The translations under genes were made by a program, and so were the position numbers. Below, one piece after another: positions 7,615 to 16,611 of a DNA stretch of 64,000 nucleotides. The first letter of the stretch is position 1; every line of letters starts with the position of its first letter. The DNA is taken from positions 62,001-126,000 of the forward strand of contig LFLA01000007.1 in the NCBI GenBank assembly GCA_001542995.1. The letters run 5' to 3'. The notes under the pieces were generated by a model. It was given only the letters and a program-made list of their open reading frames with translations. It was not told the DNA's origin and did not search any database. Origin of the DNA: Nitrospina sp. LS_NOB (GTDB lineage: Bacteria > Nitrospinota > Nitrospinia > Nitrospinales > VA-1).

Positions 7615-9771
7615 CTAATTTTGTTTGGGTTGGAAGGCCTGCTTAGCCAGCTTCTCATATTCATCCTGAAGCTGGTTCTCAACATATTTCACATGCCCGA
7701 ACAGTTCGTGGATTTTGATATCAATCTCCTTCAAATGGCCTGAGAGCTCCTGCAAATCCTGATCCGGAGTGTCCTTTAGAAATACTTCACAACGCTTGGC
7801 ATGATGAGATATATGTTCCACCAGATCGTGTACCTGGGTGATGTCATTTTGCAGTTGAGAGGTTTCCTCTTGCAATTGGGTAGCACTCAACTCAGCTTTA
7901 ATAATAAAAGTGTAAATAAGTGCGAAGACAAAAGCCCCAAATAACGCTGCCTGTCCTATGAATGTTTCCCAGGTGGGGTACATGCCGAGCCAGGAAATGC
8001 TGGGTAGAAAATTCGCAGCAGTCATGGGAACCTGTTCGCCCATTTGCAACTCGTGAAGTCCTTTTCCCATGAAGGTGAATGCCATGTAATACAAAAGAAC
8101 GCTGGTGAAACCAAAAAACCATTTAATGGGAATTCTCATACCCAAAGTATTGATCAAATAAAAGACTCCTGCCAAAACCACACAACCAGCGAAAAACCCG
8201 GGAATGATTCCTGCGGTCGCACCTTCAGCATACAAATAAAGCGCCTTGTAAAAAAGAACGGTTTCGAATCCTTCCCGGTAAACAGATATAAAGGCCACCG
8301 CACCCAGGGTAAAAGTGTTTCCCTTTGAAAGGGCGCCACGCATTTTTTTGTTGATGTATTCCTGCCACTTCTTGGTTTCAATTTTTGAAACCAACCAATA
8401 GCTGACCCAAAACAAGACCGCAACGGCAACTAACATGATCCAGCCTTCGAGAAGTTCCTGGTTGGCCATGCTCAGGTGAAGGATTTCTTGGATCACATAG
8501 GCTGTTGCAAAACTGGCAAGAATACCGATCACAACGCCAAAATGGATGGTTTTTATCCGCCCCTGATTGCGGGATTTCGTTAAAAACGCGATCAGCGCAG
8601 CGATGATGAGAATGGCCTCAAATCCTTCCCGAACGATGATGGAGAATGACTGAAAGAACATTCCCGTAAAACCAACCTCACTTTTGAGCAGTTCCAGACC
8701 TTTTGCCAGGTCCAGATTGATTTCCTTGTTAAGGGACTCCACATGCTCAAAAGGCGCGCTACGCTTAATCTCACCACGGTAGCGACTGAAGGCTGACTCC
8801 AGTTTCACACCCAAACTCTTGTCCTTGGTAATAAGGTTGGACTCAATTTTTTCATACGCAAGATACGCGTCAAAAGCCATTTCTGCCGCATTGTCTACCT
8901 GACCGGACTTATAAATAGCTAAACTCTTTTCGAGAAGCTCACGAACCTCGTTAACAACCTGTTCGGCCATGCCACTTGTGGAATCTCCAGATGACTCCAT
9001 TGCAGCCACTTGCAGATTTACCGGTGGCAGTTGCACAATGTTGTTGGAAAAAGTCCTGAGGTAATAGGTGACATTCCAAATCTCGGTTTCCGAAAGCACT
9101 CCAGCCCAGGCCATCATCGCAGTGTTGGCAATTCCGACATTAATCACCTCGAAATTGTCGTAAGCGGTGGTGTTTGTGTCTCCTGTCAGTTTTGGGTTGG
9201 ATAAAACGGCAGGGGAGGGATCAAACTGGCTAGCCATCGGGCCATCCCCATTACCCTTGAGGCCATGACAAACCGAGCAGTTATTTTCAAATATTTTTTT
9301 ACCGTTCCCCAGAGATACGGGGGTGATCGGTGTTTTATTGATTTCGATATTGAAAGTTGCCAGTAACTCTGAATTTATAATATTGACTTCCTTCCACATC
9401 ATTTGTGAATCCACTTTATCCTTGACCATAGCCATCATGTTGATGAGCCGTTTTTTAAGGTTCTCTGCTTTTTGTGGATCTGTGATTTCAGAAGCGATTC
9501 TTTCAAAACGTTCCATGGCCTGTTGCAAAAACATCTGGCTTTCTTCATATTCCGGCGGAATAACAATTTTTCCATCCACCACACCTTCTTCAAATTCCTT
9601 TGCAGCGATGTTCAGCATCATGACAATTTTTTTAGTTCTATCTATCGTCGCCTGATTGGTTGCTTGTGCATTAGTTGGAATCCAGATAATCTGACTTAAA
9701 AACAAAACAAATATCAGGATGATTTTAAAAAAGTCAGATTTTTGGATCATTTTGACTTTGGCGGATAGCAT
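7615..9771 (-). CDS. FTR1-family iron permease fused to cytochrome c
   Basis: The 718-aa protein has a signal/anchor ([18 protein letters not shown]), a helical periplasmic region, and a cytochrome c domain with CSVCH at about residue 165 and a possible axial Met in TAMMAW near 218. An FTR1 permease follows with both iron-binding REGFE motifs (VREGFEAIL near 381, YREGFETVL near 499) and seven or so TM helices. The C-terminal 93 residues are a soluble coiled coil with H648, H653, H656, H657, C661, H679, H688 and H693. FTR1 proteins import iron oxidised at the outer face; the fused cytochrome could take the electron. A Fur-box-like site lies upstream. The propeller gene follows after 8 bp, so they form an operon. 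Confidence 0.9.
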   Translation of the reverse strand: MLSAKVKMIQKSDFFKIILIFVLFLSQIIWIPTNAQATNQATIDRTKKIVMMLNIAAKEFEEGVVDGKIVIPPEYEESQMFLQQAMERFERIASEITDPQKAENLKKRLINMMAMVKDKVDSQMMWKEVNIINSELLATFNIEINKTPITPVSLGNGKKIFENNCSVCHGLKGNGDGPMASQFDPSPAVLSNPKLTGDTNTTAYDNFEVINVGIANTAMMAWAGVLSETEIWNVTYYLRTFSNNIVQLPPVNLQVAAMESSGDSTSGMAEQVVNEVRELLEKSLAIYKSGQVDNAAEMAFDAYLAYEKIESNLITKDKSLGVKLESAFSRYRGEIKRSAPFEHVESLNKEINLDLAKGLELLKSEVGFTGMFFQSFSIIVREGFEAILIIAALIAFLTKSRNQGRIKTIHFGVVIGILASFATAYVIQEILHLSMANQELLEGWIMLVAVAVLFWVSYWLVSKIETKKWQEYINKKMRGALSKGNTFTLGAVAFISVYREGFETVLFYKALYLYAEGATAGIIPGFFAGCVVLAGVFYLINTLGMRIPIKWFFGFTSVLLYYMAFTFMGKGLHELQMGEQVPMTAANFLPSISWLGMYPTWETFIGQAALFGAFVFALIYTFIIKAELSATQLQEETSQLQNDITQVHDLVEHISHHAKRCEVFLKDTPDQDLQELSGHLKEIDIKIHELFGHVKYVENQLQDEYEKLAKQAFQPKQN

Positions 9772-9836
9772 GATGGGTAAACCATTAAAATTGTTGATAT
9801 TTATGAGTTGCTGCTAATTCTTGAATACATTAAAAT

Positions 9837-9855
9837 AATAATGAGAATTGTTATC
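9837..9855. promoter_or_regulatory. Fur box
   Basis: The 19 bases aataatgagaattgttatc match the classical E. coli Fur consensus (gataatgataatcattatc) at 15 positions, including the central inverted structure. The site lies 66 bp upstream of the start of the FTR1-cytochrome gene, the right place for repression when iron is plentiful. Confidence 0.75.
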
Positions 9856-10029
9856 AATAATAAAATAAGCCCTTTATATTGTCAAGGATATGAGGAGGTT
9901 TATATATAATTTAACTATTGGATATCTGGACTTGGAAATAGCGACGATGTCAATTGGGGTCTGAAGTGGGTCAACTGAAGGCGGATTGAGGGGGAGTTTG
10001 ACAATCCAGCTAAGAATATGAGGCGATAC

Positions 10030-10275
10030 CTAGAATTCTTTAAGCTTTTCCTCCCATTCCAAAATAAGCTCGCGAAATCGTTCCACATGCTTTTTTTCTT
10101 CCGACATCAGTTCCTGATACATCCTTCGAATCCCAATATTAGCGTCCGAATCTTCAGGGGTTTTATCAATAAGGGTCTGGTAATAATTGACGGAGTTTTC
10201 TTCACTGACAATGCCTTTGCGTAATACATCTAGTCGGGCCTGGACCGTTTCGGGAGTTTCGTTATCGGGTTCCAT
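10030..10275 (-). CDS. Half-ferritin / rubrerythrin-like two-helix protein
   Basis: The 81-aa protein has an EENSVNYYQTLID helix and a MYQELMSEEKKHVERFREL helix, placing E, Y and an ExxH pair as in one half of a ferritin-like di-iron site. Encapsulated ferritins and some rubrerythrin relatives are this short and build the iron site by dimerisation. No encapsulin gene or encapsulin-targeting tail is visible. It sits on the same strand upstream of the Fur site and permease, which fits an iron-handling role, though it could be transcribed separately. Oxidase activity is inferred only. Confidence 0.55.
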   Translation of the reverse strand: MEPDNETPETVQARLDVLRKGIVSEENSVNYYQTLIDKTPEDSDANIGIRRMYQELMSEEKKHVERFRELILEWEEKLKEF

Positions 10276-10415
10276 ATATACCTCAGGATTTGATACTATT
10301 AATAAGCAGGAAATTAATAAACCCCACCAGCGTCAACGCATTCATTGTCCTTTGTCGTTGATACGCCTGTTGGAATCTTATGAAGTATATCAGAGAACCT
10401 TTTATGGAGTGCGCC

Positions 10416-10883
10416 ATGTATAAAAATTCCACGGTTTTTGTTTTGATGACTCTTCTCCTGGGAATTTCCGGTTGTTCCATGCATTCCGGGTCTACCTATG
10501 AGCGTAGTGAAATGGGTTCGCCGCAATATTTTAAAAAGGGAGTTATTCTTTCCATAAGGGAGGTTGAAATAAAGGGAACAGAGTCAGGAACCGGGGCTGT
10601 GGTAGGGGCCACCGCGGGTGGGCTTGCCGGTTCCACTCTGGGTGGAGGCACGGCGACCCGTGCGCTTGGCGCTGTAGGCGGTGCCGTTATAGGTGGATTA
10701 TTGGGCCATGCCACCGAGGACCTAATTACCAGTGGCACCGCATCGGAATTTATCATCCAGCCGGATAAGGGAGAACCCTACGCCGTTGTGCAAGTTAATG
10801 ATGAGGAGCTTAAAGCCGGAGAACGAGTCCTGATCATGGATTCGGGGAACGTCCGTATTGTCCGTGACCAAAGTCAACAATAA
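10416..10883 (+). CDS. SlyB/17-kDa-antigen-like outer membrane lipoprotein
   Basis: The ATG at 10416 has GGAG 7 nt upstream and gives a lipoprotein signal ending GISGC, so this start is preferred over the in-frame ATGs at 10380 and 10404. The mature protein has YFKKGVILSIREVEI and then a long glycine-zipper stretch (GTGAVVGATAGGLAGSTLGG, AVGGAVIGGLLGH) typical of the glycine-zipper 2TM domain of SlyB/Pcp lipoproteins. A small beta domain (FIIQPDKGEPYAVVQ ... GERVLIMDSG) follows. It probably sits in the outer membrane and supports envelope integrity. Confidence 0.8.
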   Translation: MYKNSTVFVLMTLLLGISGCSMHSGSTYERSEMGSPQYFKKGVILSIREVEIKGTESGTGAVVGATAGGLAGSTLGGGTATRALGAVGGAVIGGLLGHATEDLITSGTASEFIIQPDKGEPYAVVQVNDEELKAGERVLIMDSGNVRIVRDQSQQ

Positions 10884-10950
10884 CTGGTAGTTCTATGCTA
10901 TTAACTGGTTTTATATACCGATCTGTTCTTTCTTGGAGGCGTATTACGGC

Positions 10951-12468
10951 ATGAACGAAGGTCTAAGAGAAGATTATTTTTCACTAGTTCACCTGTTGGA
11001 GGAGAATAACCGCTTAGGCGGGATCATGGGAATCCTGCATTGGGATCAGGAGGTTATCATGCCTGCGGGAGCCTCAGAATCCCGAGCCCAGCAGATCGGA
11101 GCTTTGGCCGGGGTTCTCCATGAAAAAACCATTCACTCTGAAATGGGAAAGTTGCTTGATCGTCTCCCCCATGCCGATGAAAATGGATTCACTGCTTTTG
11201 AATGGTGTAATATCCGCGAAGCCCGCCGGGATTTCGACATGGCTACACGGATTCCCAAAGCACTGGTCACAGAGTTGGCGGAACTGTCTTCCCGAGCTCA
11301 TCAGGTCTGGGTGAAGGCCCGTGCTGAAAATAAGTTTTCCAATTTCGCCCCGGTTTTAAAACGCCTGTTGGATTTGAAAATAAAGTGGGCTGGCCATGTT
11401 TTTCCTGATATGCAAGCCTATGACGCCAATATTGATATTTATGAAAGAGGAACCACACAAAAAGATATCAATCCCGTATTCGACAAGCTTAAAGCGCAAC
11501 TGATTCCACTGATAAAATCCATTCAAGAGTCGGGCTACCAGCCCGATACCGGTTTTTTATCAGGCCAGTTCCCCATTGAAAAACAGGAAGCGTTAGGACG
11601 CAAGATCAGCGAAGAGATGGGGTTCCAATTTGACAAAGGCCGGATGGATGTTTCGGTGCATCCTTTTTGCGGGGGCAGTCATCCGACAGACGTCCGCATT
11701 ACCACTCGCTACCGAACAGATAATTTTATCGAATCGTTATATGCGGTCATTCATGAGACCGGTCACGGACTTTATGAACAGGGGCGCATGCAGAATGGGC
11801 GTGATCTGCCTGTGTCCGAAGCCCTCACTATGGCTATTCATGAATCGCAGTCACTGTTCTGGGAACGCATGATCGCACAGGGAAGACCCTTTTGCACTCG
11901 CTACCTGCCACTGCTTGCCGAAACGTTTCCACAAAATTTCAAAGACGTAACTCCTGAAAGGTTTTATGAGGGTGTCAATGTCTGCCAACCCTCGCTAATA
12001 CGAGTAGAAGCCGACGAAGTGACCTATCCCATGCATGTTATCCTGCGCTATGAATTGGAAAGAGGTTTGTTTGACGGATCGGTTCAGGTTGAGGATTTGC
12101 CGGAGATATGGAATGCTAAAATGAAAGAATATTTGGGCGTGGAACCACTCACGGACACACTTGGAGTTTTGCAGGACACGCATTGGAGCGGTGGAGCCTT
12201 TGGTTATTTCCCTTCCTATACATTAGGGGCAATTTATGCCAGCCAGTTTTATCGGGCGTTGATCCAAGCCAAGCCTGGTGTGGAAAAACAGGTTGAAGCA
12301 GGAAACCTGGCTCCTGTGCGGGATTGGCTGGGTATTCAAATTCATCAACAAGGCAGATTGTTATCGGTTCCCGCTCTGGTCAAGCAGGTTACTGGGGAAA
12401 ATTTGAATCCGGAAAGTTTTCTCGATTATTTGAAAAATAAATACCGTCAAATTTATCGGCTCAACTAA
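10951..12468 (+). CDS. Carboxypeptidase Taq family metallopeptidase (M32)
   Basis: About 505 residues with the M32 architecture: N-terminal LHWDQEVIMPAGA, SRAQQIGAL, and the zinc site AVIHETGHGLYEQG (HETGH is the HExxH motif), followed by ALTMAIHESQSLFWE that gives the third ligand glutamate. DEVTYPMHVILRYELE and the C-terminal GAFGYFPSYTLGAIYA match family blocks. It removes C-terminal residues from peptides in the cytoplasm. A TTG 18 bp upstream is in frame, but GGAGG lies 11 nt before this ATG, so the ATG is preferred. Confidence 0.9.
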   Translation: MNEGLREDYFSLVHLLEENNRLGGIMGILHWDQEVIMPAGASESRAQQIGALAGVLHEKTIHSEMGKLLDRLPHADENGFTAFEWCNIREARRDFDMATRIPKALVTELAELSSRAHQVWVKARAENKFSNFAPVLKRLLDLKIKWAGHVFPDMQAYDANIDIYERGTTQKDINPVFDKLKAQLIPLIKSIQESGYQPDTGFLSGQFPIEKQEALGRKISEEMGFQFDKGRMDVSVHPFCGGSHPTDVRITTRYRTDNFIESLYAVIHETGHGLYEQGRMQNGRDLPVSEALTMAIHESQSLFWERMIAQGRPFCTRYLPLLAETFPQNFKDVTPERFYEGVNVCQPSLIRVEADEVTYPMHVILRYELERGLFDGSVQVEDLPEIWNAKMKEYLGVEPLTDTLGVLQDTHWSGGAFGYFPSYTLGAIYASQFYRALIQAKPGVEKQVEAGNLAPVRDWLGIQIHQQGRLLSVPALVKQVTGENLNPESFLDYLKNKYRQIYRLN

Positions 12469-12478
12469 AAGGTAGAGG

Positions 12479-12997
12479 ATGAACTCGATTGCAAGCAAGA
12501 CAACTTATCCTAATATGAAGCGCAGATATCAATACTGTGATACTTGCGGAACCCTTCTACCTGCTCCGGGCTTTTATTGCGTCCAATGCGAACCTCCTGT
12601 ACCTCCTGAACCCGACCCCGAAAAAGGCTTGAATGTTTCCCAGACTTCTTCGCGTATTGCTCTGCTAACCCTGATTTTCATTGTGATCGCTGTATTCAAG
12701 CTGGAAATTAATCTGCAAAACCTGTTTCAGAAAACGGTCACGGCTGAAGTTCCCCTTAAAGTTGCTGAAGACGAAGATTTTGAATTATTTTTTAAGGTTA
12801 AAGTGAGCTTTGCCAATTTGCGTGACAAACCCAGCACAAAGAAGGGCAAAATTCTTTTTGTGCTGACTAAAGGCACTCAGGTTGAAGTCCTGGAGAAAAA
12901 AGGCAAGTGGTCAAAAATTCGCTCTAAACCGAGGCCCGGAGAACAGGTTCGGACCGGATGGGTGGGTAACAAGCTTCTTGATTCTGAAATTAAATAA
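12479..12997 (+). CDS. Zinc-ribbon, single-TM, SH3b-domain protein
   Basis: The 172-aa protein has an N-terminal zinc ribbon with two CxxC pairs (YCDTCGTLLPAPGFYCVQCEP). A proline-rich linker, one TM helix (ALLTLIFIVIAVFKL) and a C-terminal bacterial SH3 domain follow; the SH3 domain has the usual ANLRDKPSTKKGKIL, GTQVEVLEKKGKWSKI and GWVGNKLL blocks. The ribbon should be cytoplasmic and the SH3b periplasmic, where such domains bind peptidoglycan. It starts 10 bp after the peptidase gene and converges with the phosphatase gene downstream. Confidence 0.75.
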   Translation: MNSIASKTTYPNMKRRYQYCDTCGTLLPAPGFYCVQCEPPVPPEPDPEKGLNVSQTSSRIALLTLIFIVIAVFKLEINLQNLFQKTVTAEVPLKVAEDEDFELFFKVKVSFANLRDKPSTKKGKILFVLTKGTQVEVLEKKGKWSKIRSKPRPGEQVRTGWVGNKLLDSEIK

Positions 12998-13002
12998 CTT
13001 TT

Positions 13003-13617
13003 TTAACCTTCCAGTTTTTTACTGGCTTCTATAATTGCTGTTTTAAATTCTTCATAAGTTTGGGTCACCGGAAACTGGGGAAATTCTTCCACAACGTTAT
13101 CGGGAGCCCTGAACAAAATCCCAGCATCTGCTTCTTTTAGCATTCCAGTATCGTTGTAAGAATCTCCGGCGGCGATGACTTTCAGATTGATCCCCTTCAA
13201 TGCCGCCACTGCCTTGGTTTTTGCATCGGGAATCCGCAAACGGTAATCGGCAATTCGTCCGGCTCCATCAACAATCAGGTCATGGCAAAACAGGGTAGGG
13301 TAGTCAAGCTTTGCCATCAAAGGCCCGGCGAACTGGTTAAAGGTGTCAGAGAGGATGATGACCTGAAATTCACTTTCCAACCAGGATAAAAATTCCTTCG
13401 CCCCAGAAAGAGGGGCAATACCTCTGATGACGTCTTGAATATCAGAAAGTTTAAGATTGTTTTCATCAAGAATTTTGAGTCGCCCCCGCATCAGTTCATT
13501 GTAATCGGGGATATCCCGGGTGGTGAGACGCAACTTCTCAATGCCAGTTTTCTCAGCGAAGGCGATCCAGATTTCAGGAACTAGAACTCCTTCCAAATCC
13601 AGGCAGGTGACGATCAT
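13003..13617 (-). CDS. thrH: HAD-family phosphoserine phosphatase / homoserine phosphotransferase-like (ThrH-like)
   Basis: The 204-aa protein starts MIVTCLDLEGVLVPE, where the HAD nucleophile motif is DLEG rather than the usual DxDxT. This Glu-containing form is characteristic of ThrH. Motif II is VIILSDTFNQF and motif III/IV AAGDSYNDTGMLKEADAGI. ThrH removes phosphate from phosphoserine and can transfer it to homoserine. The ATG at 13617 has AAGGAAA upstream; a longer in-frame start at 13704 would overlap the upstream gene and add a basic extension, so the short form is preferred. Confidence 0.8.
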   Translation of the reverse strand: MIVTCLDLEGVLVPEIWIAFAEKTGIEKLRLTTRDIPDYNELMRGRLKILDENNLKLSDIQDVIRGIAPLSGAKEFLSWLESEFQVIILSDTFNQFAGPLMAKLDYPTLFCHDLIVDGAGRIADYRLRIPDAKTKAVAALKGINLKVIAAGDSYNDTGMLKEADAGILFRAPDNVVEEFPQFPVTQTYEEFKTAIIEASKKLEG

Positions 13618-13655
13618 GAGAGGGTTTTCCTTTATCTTGTGTTTACGAAAGCGAG

Positions 13656-15221
13656 TTAAACGGGCATTTGCTTTTTCTTTCTCAAATCCAGAAGAAAACG
13701 CCATTCTTCATTTCTGGTCAAATGAGAGATTAAGGCATATACCAATATTCCGACAGATATGCAAGCGGTCAGGACAAACAGTCGGGTGGATAGGGGGTCC
13801 CCGGCATGGAAAAAACTTTCCCTGCAAAGATACGTGATGGCACCCATGGCCATTGCCGCAGCGGACATTTTAACAGTCGAACGCAGTATTTTCCTTCCAC
13901 CCATCAGGCCCAGGCGTTTTCTTAAGTAGTAGATCAACAATGCGACATTAAATAAGGCTGCCAGGGAAGTGGCCAGTGCCAGCCCTCCGTGTTGCAATGG
14001 GCCCATTAAAATGAGATTCAAAACCGTATTGAGAATCATGGAATAAATACCAATTTTGGCCGGAGTTTTGGTGTCCTGTAGGGAATAAAAAGCTGGCGCA
14101 ATGATTTTAATTCCTGAATAAGCACACAGACCTATAGAATAATAAAGCAGGGCGATGGCAGTGCCCTCGGTGGTGGAAGCGAGGAATTCACCCCGTTCCC
14201 ACAAGGTATTGATGATGGGTTCACGCAGAATGATCAATCCTACCGTAGCGGGTATGGTGACAAAAAGAATGAGGCGAATGCTAAAACCCAGGGTTTGGAC
14301 CAACTCTTTCAGGTCACCCTTTGCGGCTTGACCCGATAACGTAGGAAGTAGGGCGATCCCTAATGCTACCGCAAATATTCCCAGAGGCAGTTGCACCAGT
14401 CGGTTGCCATAATAAAGGTATGAGATCGATCCCCCCGGAAGCAGGGAAGCTATGAGGGTATCGATCATGATGTTAACTTCATAAACAGCCAGGCCTAATA
14501 CAACCGGTCCCATCAGCCGGGCGATTTTAACGACTTCTTCCTGCTTGAAGTTAAGAGTTCTTTCAAAGCGCATGCCCCTTTTCAATACAGCGGGAAGCTG
14601 AACCAATAACTGTAGAGCTCCACCCACCACAACACCTATGGCCAGCCCCATGATCGGCTCATCCATTAACGGAGCAATGATGAGAACCGACGCAATCATG
14701 CTGACATTTTGCAAAATGGGGGTGGCGGCTGGCAGGGCAAAAACTTTCAGAGTATTTAAAATCCCCATACAGAAGGCAGCAAGACCAATAAAGAAAAGAT
14801 AAGGGGCCATCCAACGCGTCAGCTTAACCGTCATTTCAAACTTGCCGGGCTCGTCAAGAAACCCGGGGGCAAAGACCGTTATCACGGCCGGAGAAAATAT
14901 CAGGATCAACAGGGATGCTACGGATAAAATAATAAAAAGAATATTGAACAAGTTAGCGGTCAATTTCCATGCGGCGGATTCACCCTTTTGAGTCAGAGTC
15001 TCGCTGAAAACAGGAATGAAAGCTGCGGCCACCGCACCTTCACCTAAAATTCTGCGTTGCATATTGGGGATCCGGAAGGCGACAAAAAAAGCGTCGGCGG
15101 ATGCCGAGGAGCCGAATGCCATAGCAATAACCATATCACGCAGGAACCCGAAAACCCTGGACAGCAGGGTCATCCCGCTTACAGCGCCTGCCGCTTTACT
15201 TACTTTCTTATTGCTTTCCAT
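13656..15221 (-). CDS. murJ: Lipid II flippase MurJ
   Basis: The 521-aa protein is a complete MurJ/MviN: the N-terminal KAAGAVSGMTLLSRVFGFLR, the ADAFFVAFRIPNMQRRILGEGA loop, and about 14 hydrophobic helices. It flips lipid II across the inner membrane for peptidoglycan synthesis. Its stop lies 39 bp before the start of the ThrH-like gene, so the two are probably cotranscribed. The length is normal for the family. Confidence 0.93.
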   Translation of the reverse strand: MESNKKVSKAAGAVSGMTLLSRVFGFLRDMVIAMAFGSSASADAFFVAFRIPNMQRRILGEGAVAAAFIPVFSETLTQKGESAAWKLTANLFNILFIILSVASLLILIFSPAVITVFAPGFLDEPGKFEMTVKLTRWMAPYLFFIGLAAFCMGILNTLKVFALPAATPILQNVSMIASVLIIAPLMDEPIMGLAIGVVVGGALQLLVQLPAVLKRGMRFERTLNFKQEEVVKIARLMGPVVLGLAVYEVNIMIDTLIASLLPGGSISYLYYGNRLVQLPLGIFAVALGIALLPTLSGQAAKGDLKELVQTLGFSIRLILFVTIPATVGLIILREPIINTLWERGEFLASTTEGTAIALLYYSIGLCAYSGIKIIAPAFYSLQDTKTPAKIGIYSMILNTVLNLILMGPLQHGGLALATSLAALFNVALLIYYLRKRLGLMGGRKILRSTVKMSAAAMAMGAITYLCRESFFHAGDPLSTRLFVLTACISVGILVYALISHLTRNEEWRFLLDLRKKKQMPV

Positions 15222-15430
15222 TCAGGGTTTCGGTTCAGGTGGGAATTATTGAACACGTGTATAAGAGGCCTTACTTTGAGCAGTATAACAAAGCTGGAGT
15301 TAATGGAGGCAAAATATTTCCACTCGCCGCGGGTCTGTGGTATCCCCTGCCATAAAGTTATTGCTATTTCCCTCCTGCGGGAGTGGGCATGGTATAATTG
15401 TACCTGATCAACTTTTTATCAGGATCCTAA

Positions 15431-16018
15431 ATGCCGAAAATTAAAGTCAGAACCAGCGATCAGAAAGTTTATGAAAAACTTGTTGAGGCGTATGAAAAAA
15501 CCGTCATCATCCAAAAACAGAAACAGTTGACCTACGGGCATTGGGACTTTATAGTTTTTGGCCAGACAGACAAAAATGAGACGATTCTTCGTGAGGGCTA
15601 CGCTGAGCAGGCATCCATCAAAAGGGTTCCCATTTATATTGCACCCTTAGCACAACCGGGGCTCACCAATGTCAATGGCATCCCCATCGAAGAGTTTATC
15701 GAAGAAGATGTTCCTGAGAAATACAAGGGACTGGAAATCATCCATGTCGATCCCCTTCGTCCGCTCACCATAAAAAAGCGGGATACCTTTCCCGGAATCA
15801 GTCGGGCATCGGATCAAATTTGCAGGGACTATGAGGACAAAAATATTGCCGTTATTCATTCCCCGCATGAATCAGACTGGATGATAGCAGTGATGAAATA
15901 CCTCAGCGAATGCGACCGAGCTTTCCCCGATCCAGTTCAGGAAGCTTTTTCCCGTAACTCTCTGCATCATAGCGAGGTTTTATCCTTAGAAACTCCTTCC
16001 CCAGGTCAGCTGAATTGA
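15431..16018 (+). CDS. Cytosolic protein of unknown function
   Basis: The 195-aa protein has no signal peptide or membrane helix. It starts MPKIKVRTSDQKVYEKL after an AGGATCCTAA leader. Apparent alpha/beta segments are present (HWDFIVFGQTDK, KRVPIYIAPLAQPGLTN, GLEIIHVDPLRP, KNIAVIHSPHESDW), but no catalytic signature I know. It diverges from murJ. Conserved-hypothetical is the best call. Confidence 0.6.
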   Translation: MPKIKVRTSDQKVYEKLVEAYEKTVIIQKQKQLTYGHWDFIVFGQTDKNETILREGYAEQASIKRVPIYIAPLAQPGLTNVNGIPIEEFIEEDVPEKYKGLEIIHVDPLRPLTIKKRDTFPGISRASDQICRDYEDKNIAVIHSPHESDWMIAVMKYLSECDRAFPDPVQEAFSRNSLHHSEVLSLETPSPGQLN

Positions 16019-16036
16019 TTCCGTCGAAAGACTCAT

Positions 16037-16498
16037 TCAGGTGAAGTGCTCTTTTTCAAAAACGATGTAGCCCGAATCATTCATCCCCAAGCTTTGGTAC
16101 GTGCGTTGCCCTGTATTGTTGTTGTGCATGACATACAAACGTAATGCCTTTATTTGAGGATGGCTGCGGGCAAGGTTTTCGATATGTTTGAACAGGGTGC
16201 GAAAAACCCCTTGCTTGCGACAATCAGGATGCACGTAAACGCTTTGCATCCACCAGATAATACCGTTGCGCCAGTCACTCCATTCACAAGTGATCATGGT
16301 TTGCCCAACCACTTTCCCGGCTATCACAGCAACGAAATAATGGCACTCTTCCCGATTTAATGCCTGCTCAATGCCTTCTCGCAGTACATCTTTGTTCAGC
16401 TCTAAAGCTTCAGTTTCTTGTGCCAAAGCCCGATTGTTTTGCACCAATATGGCAAGATCATCCTTGCGGGCAGCACGGATCGTTATTTCAGGAATCAT
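16037..16498 (-). CDS. GNAT family N-acetyltransferase
   Basis: The 153-aa protein shows the GNAT fold: ITIRAARKDDLAILVQNN, then YFVAVIAGKVVGQTMITCEW, the acetyl-CoA loop WMQSVYVHPDCRKQGVFRTL (VxxxxRxQGxxxxL form), and KALRLYVMHNNNTGQRTYQSLGM at the C-terminus. The acceptor substrate is unknown. It converges with the preceding unknown gene. Confidence 0.85.
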   Translation of the reverse strand: MIPEITIRAARKDDLAILVQNNRALAQETEALELNKDVLREGIEQALNREECHYFVAVIAGKVVGQTMITCEWSDWRNGIIWWMQSVYVHPDCRKQGVFRTLFKHIENLARSHPQIKALRLYVMHNNNTGQRTYQSLGMNDSGYIVFEKEHFT

Positions 16499-16611
16499 AT
16501 TTTCAGAGAGTCGCTAATTAAGGAAATTTATGAAAATAGATATTTTCAAATTTTATGCTAATGTCTCTACAGTTTTCTAACACTTAAAAGCACAATTCGC
16601 TGTCAGCAATA

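Noticed and set aside
10030-10275. Encapsulin-loaded ferritin system
   Set aside because: No encapsulin shell gene or C-terminal targeting peptide is visible; only the half-ferritin fold is supported.
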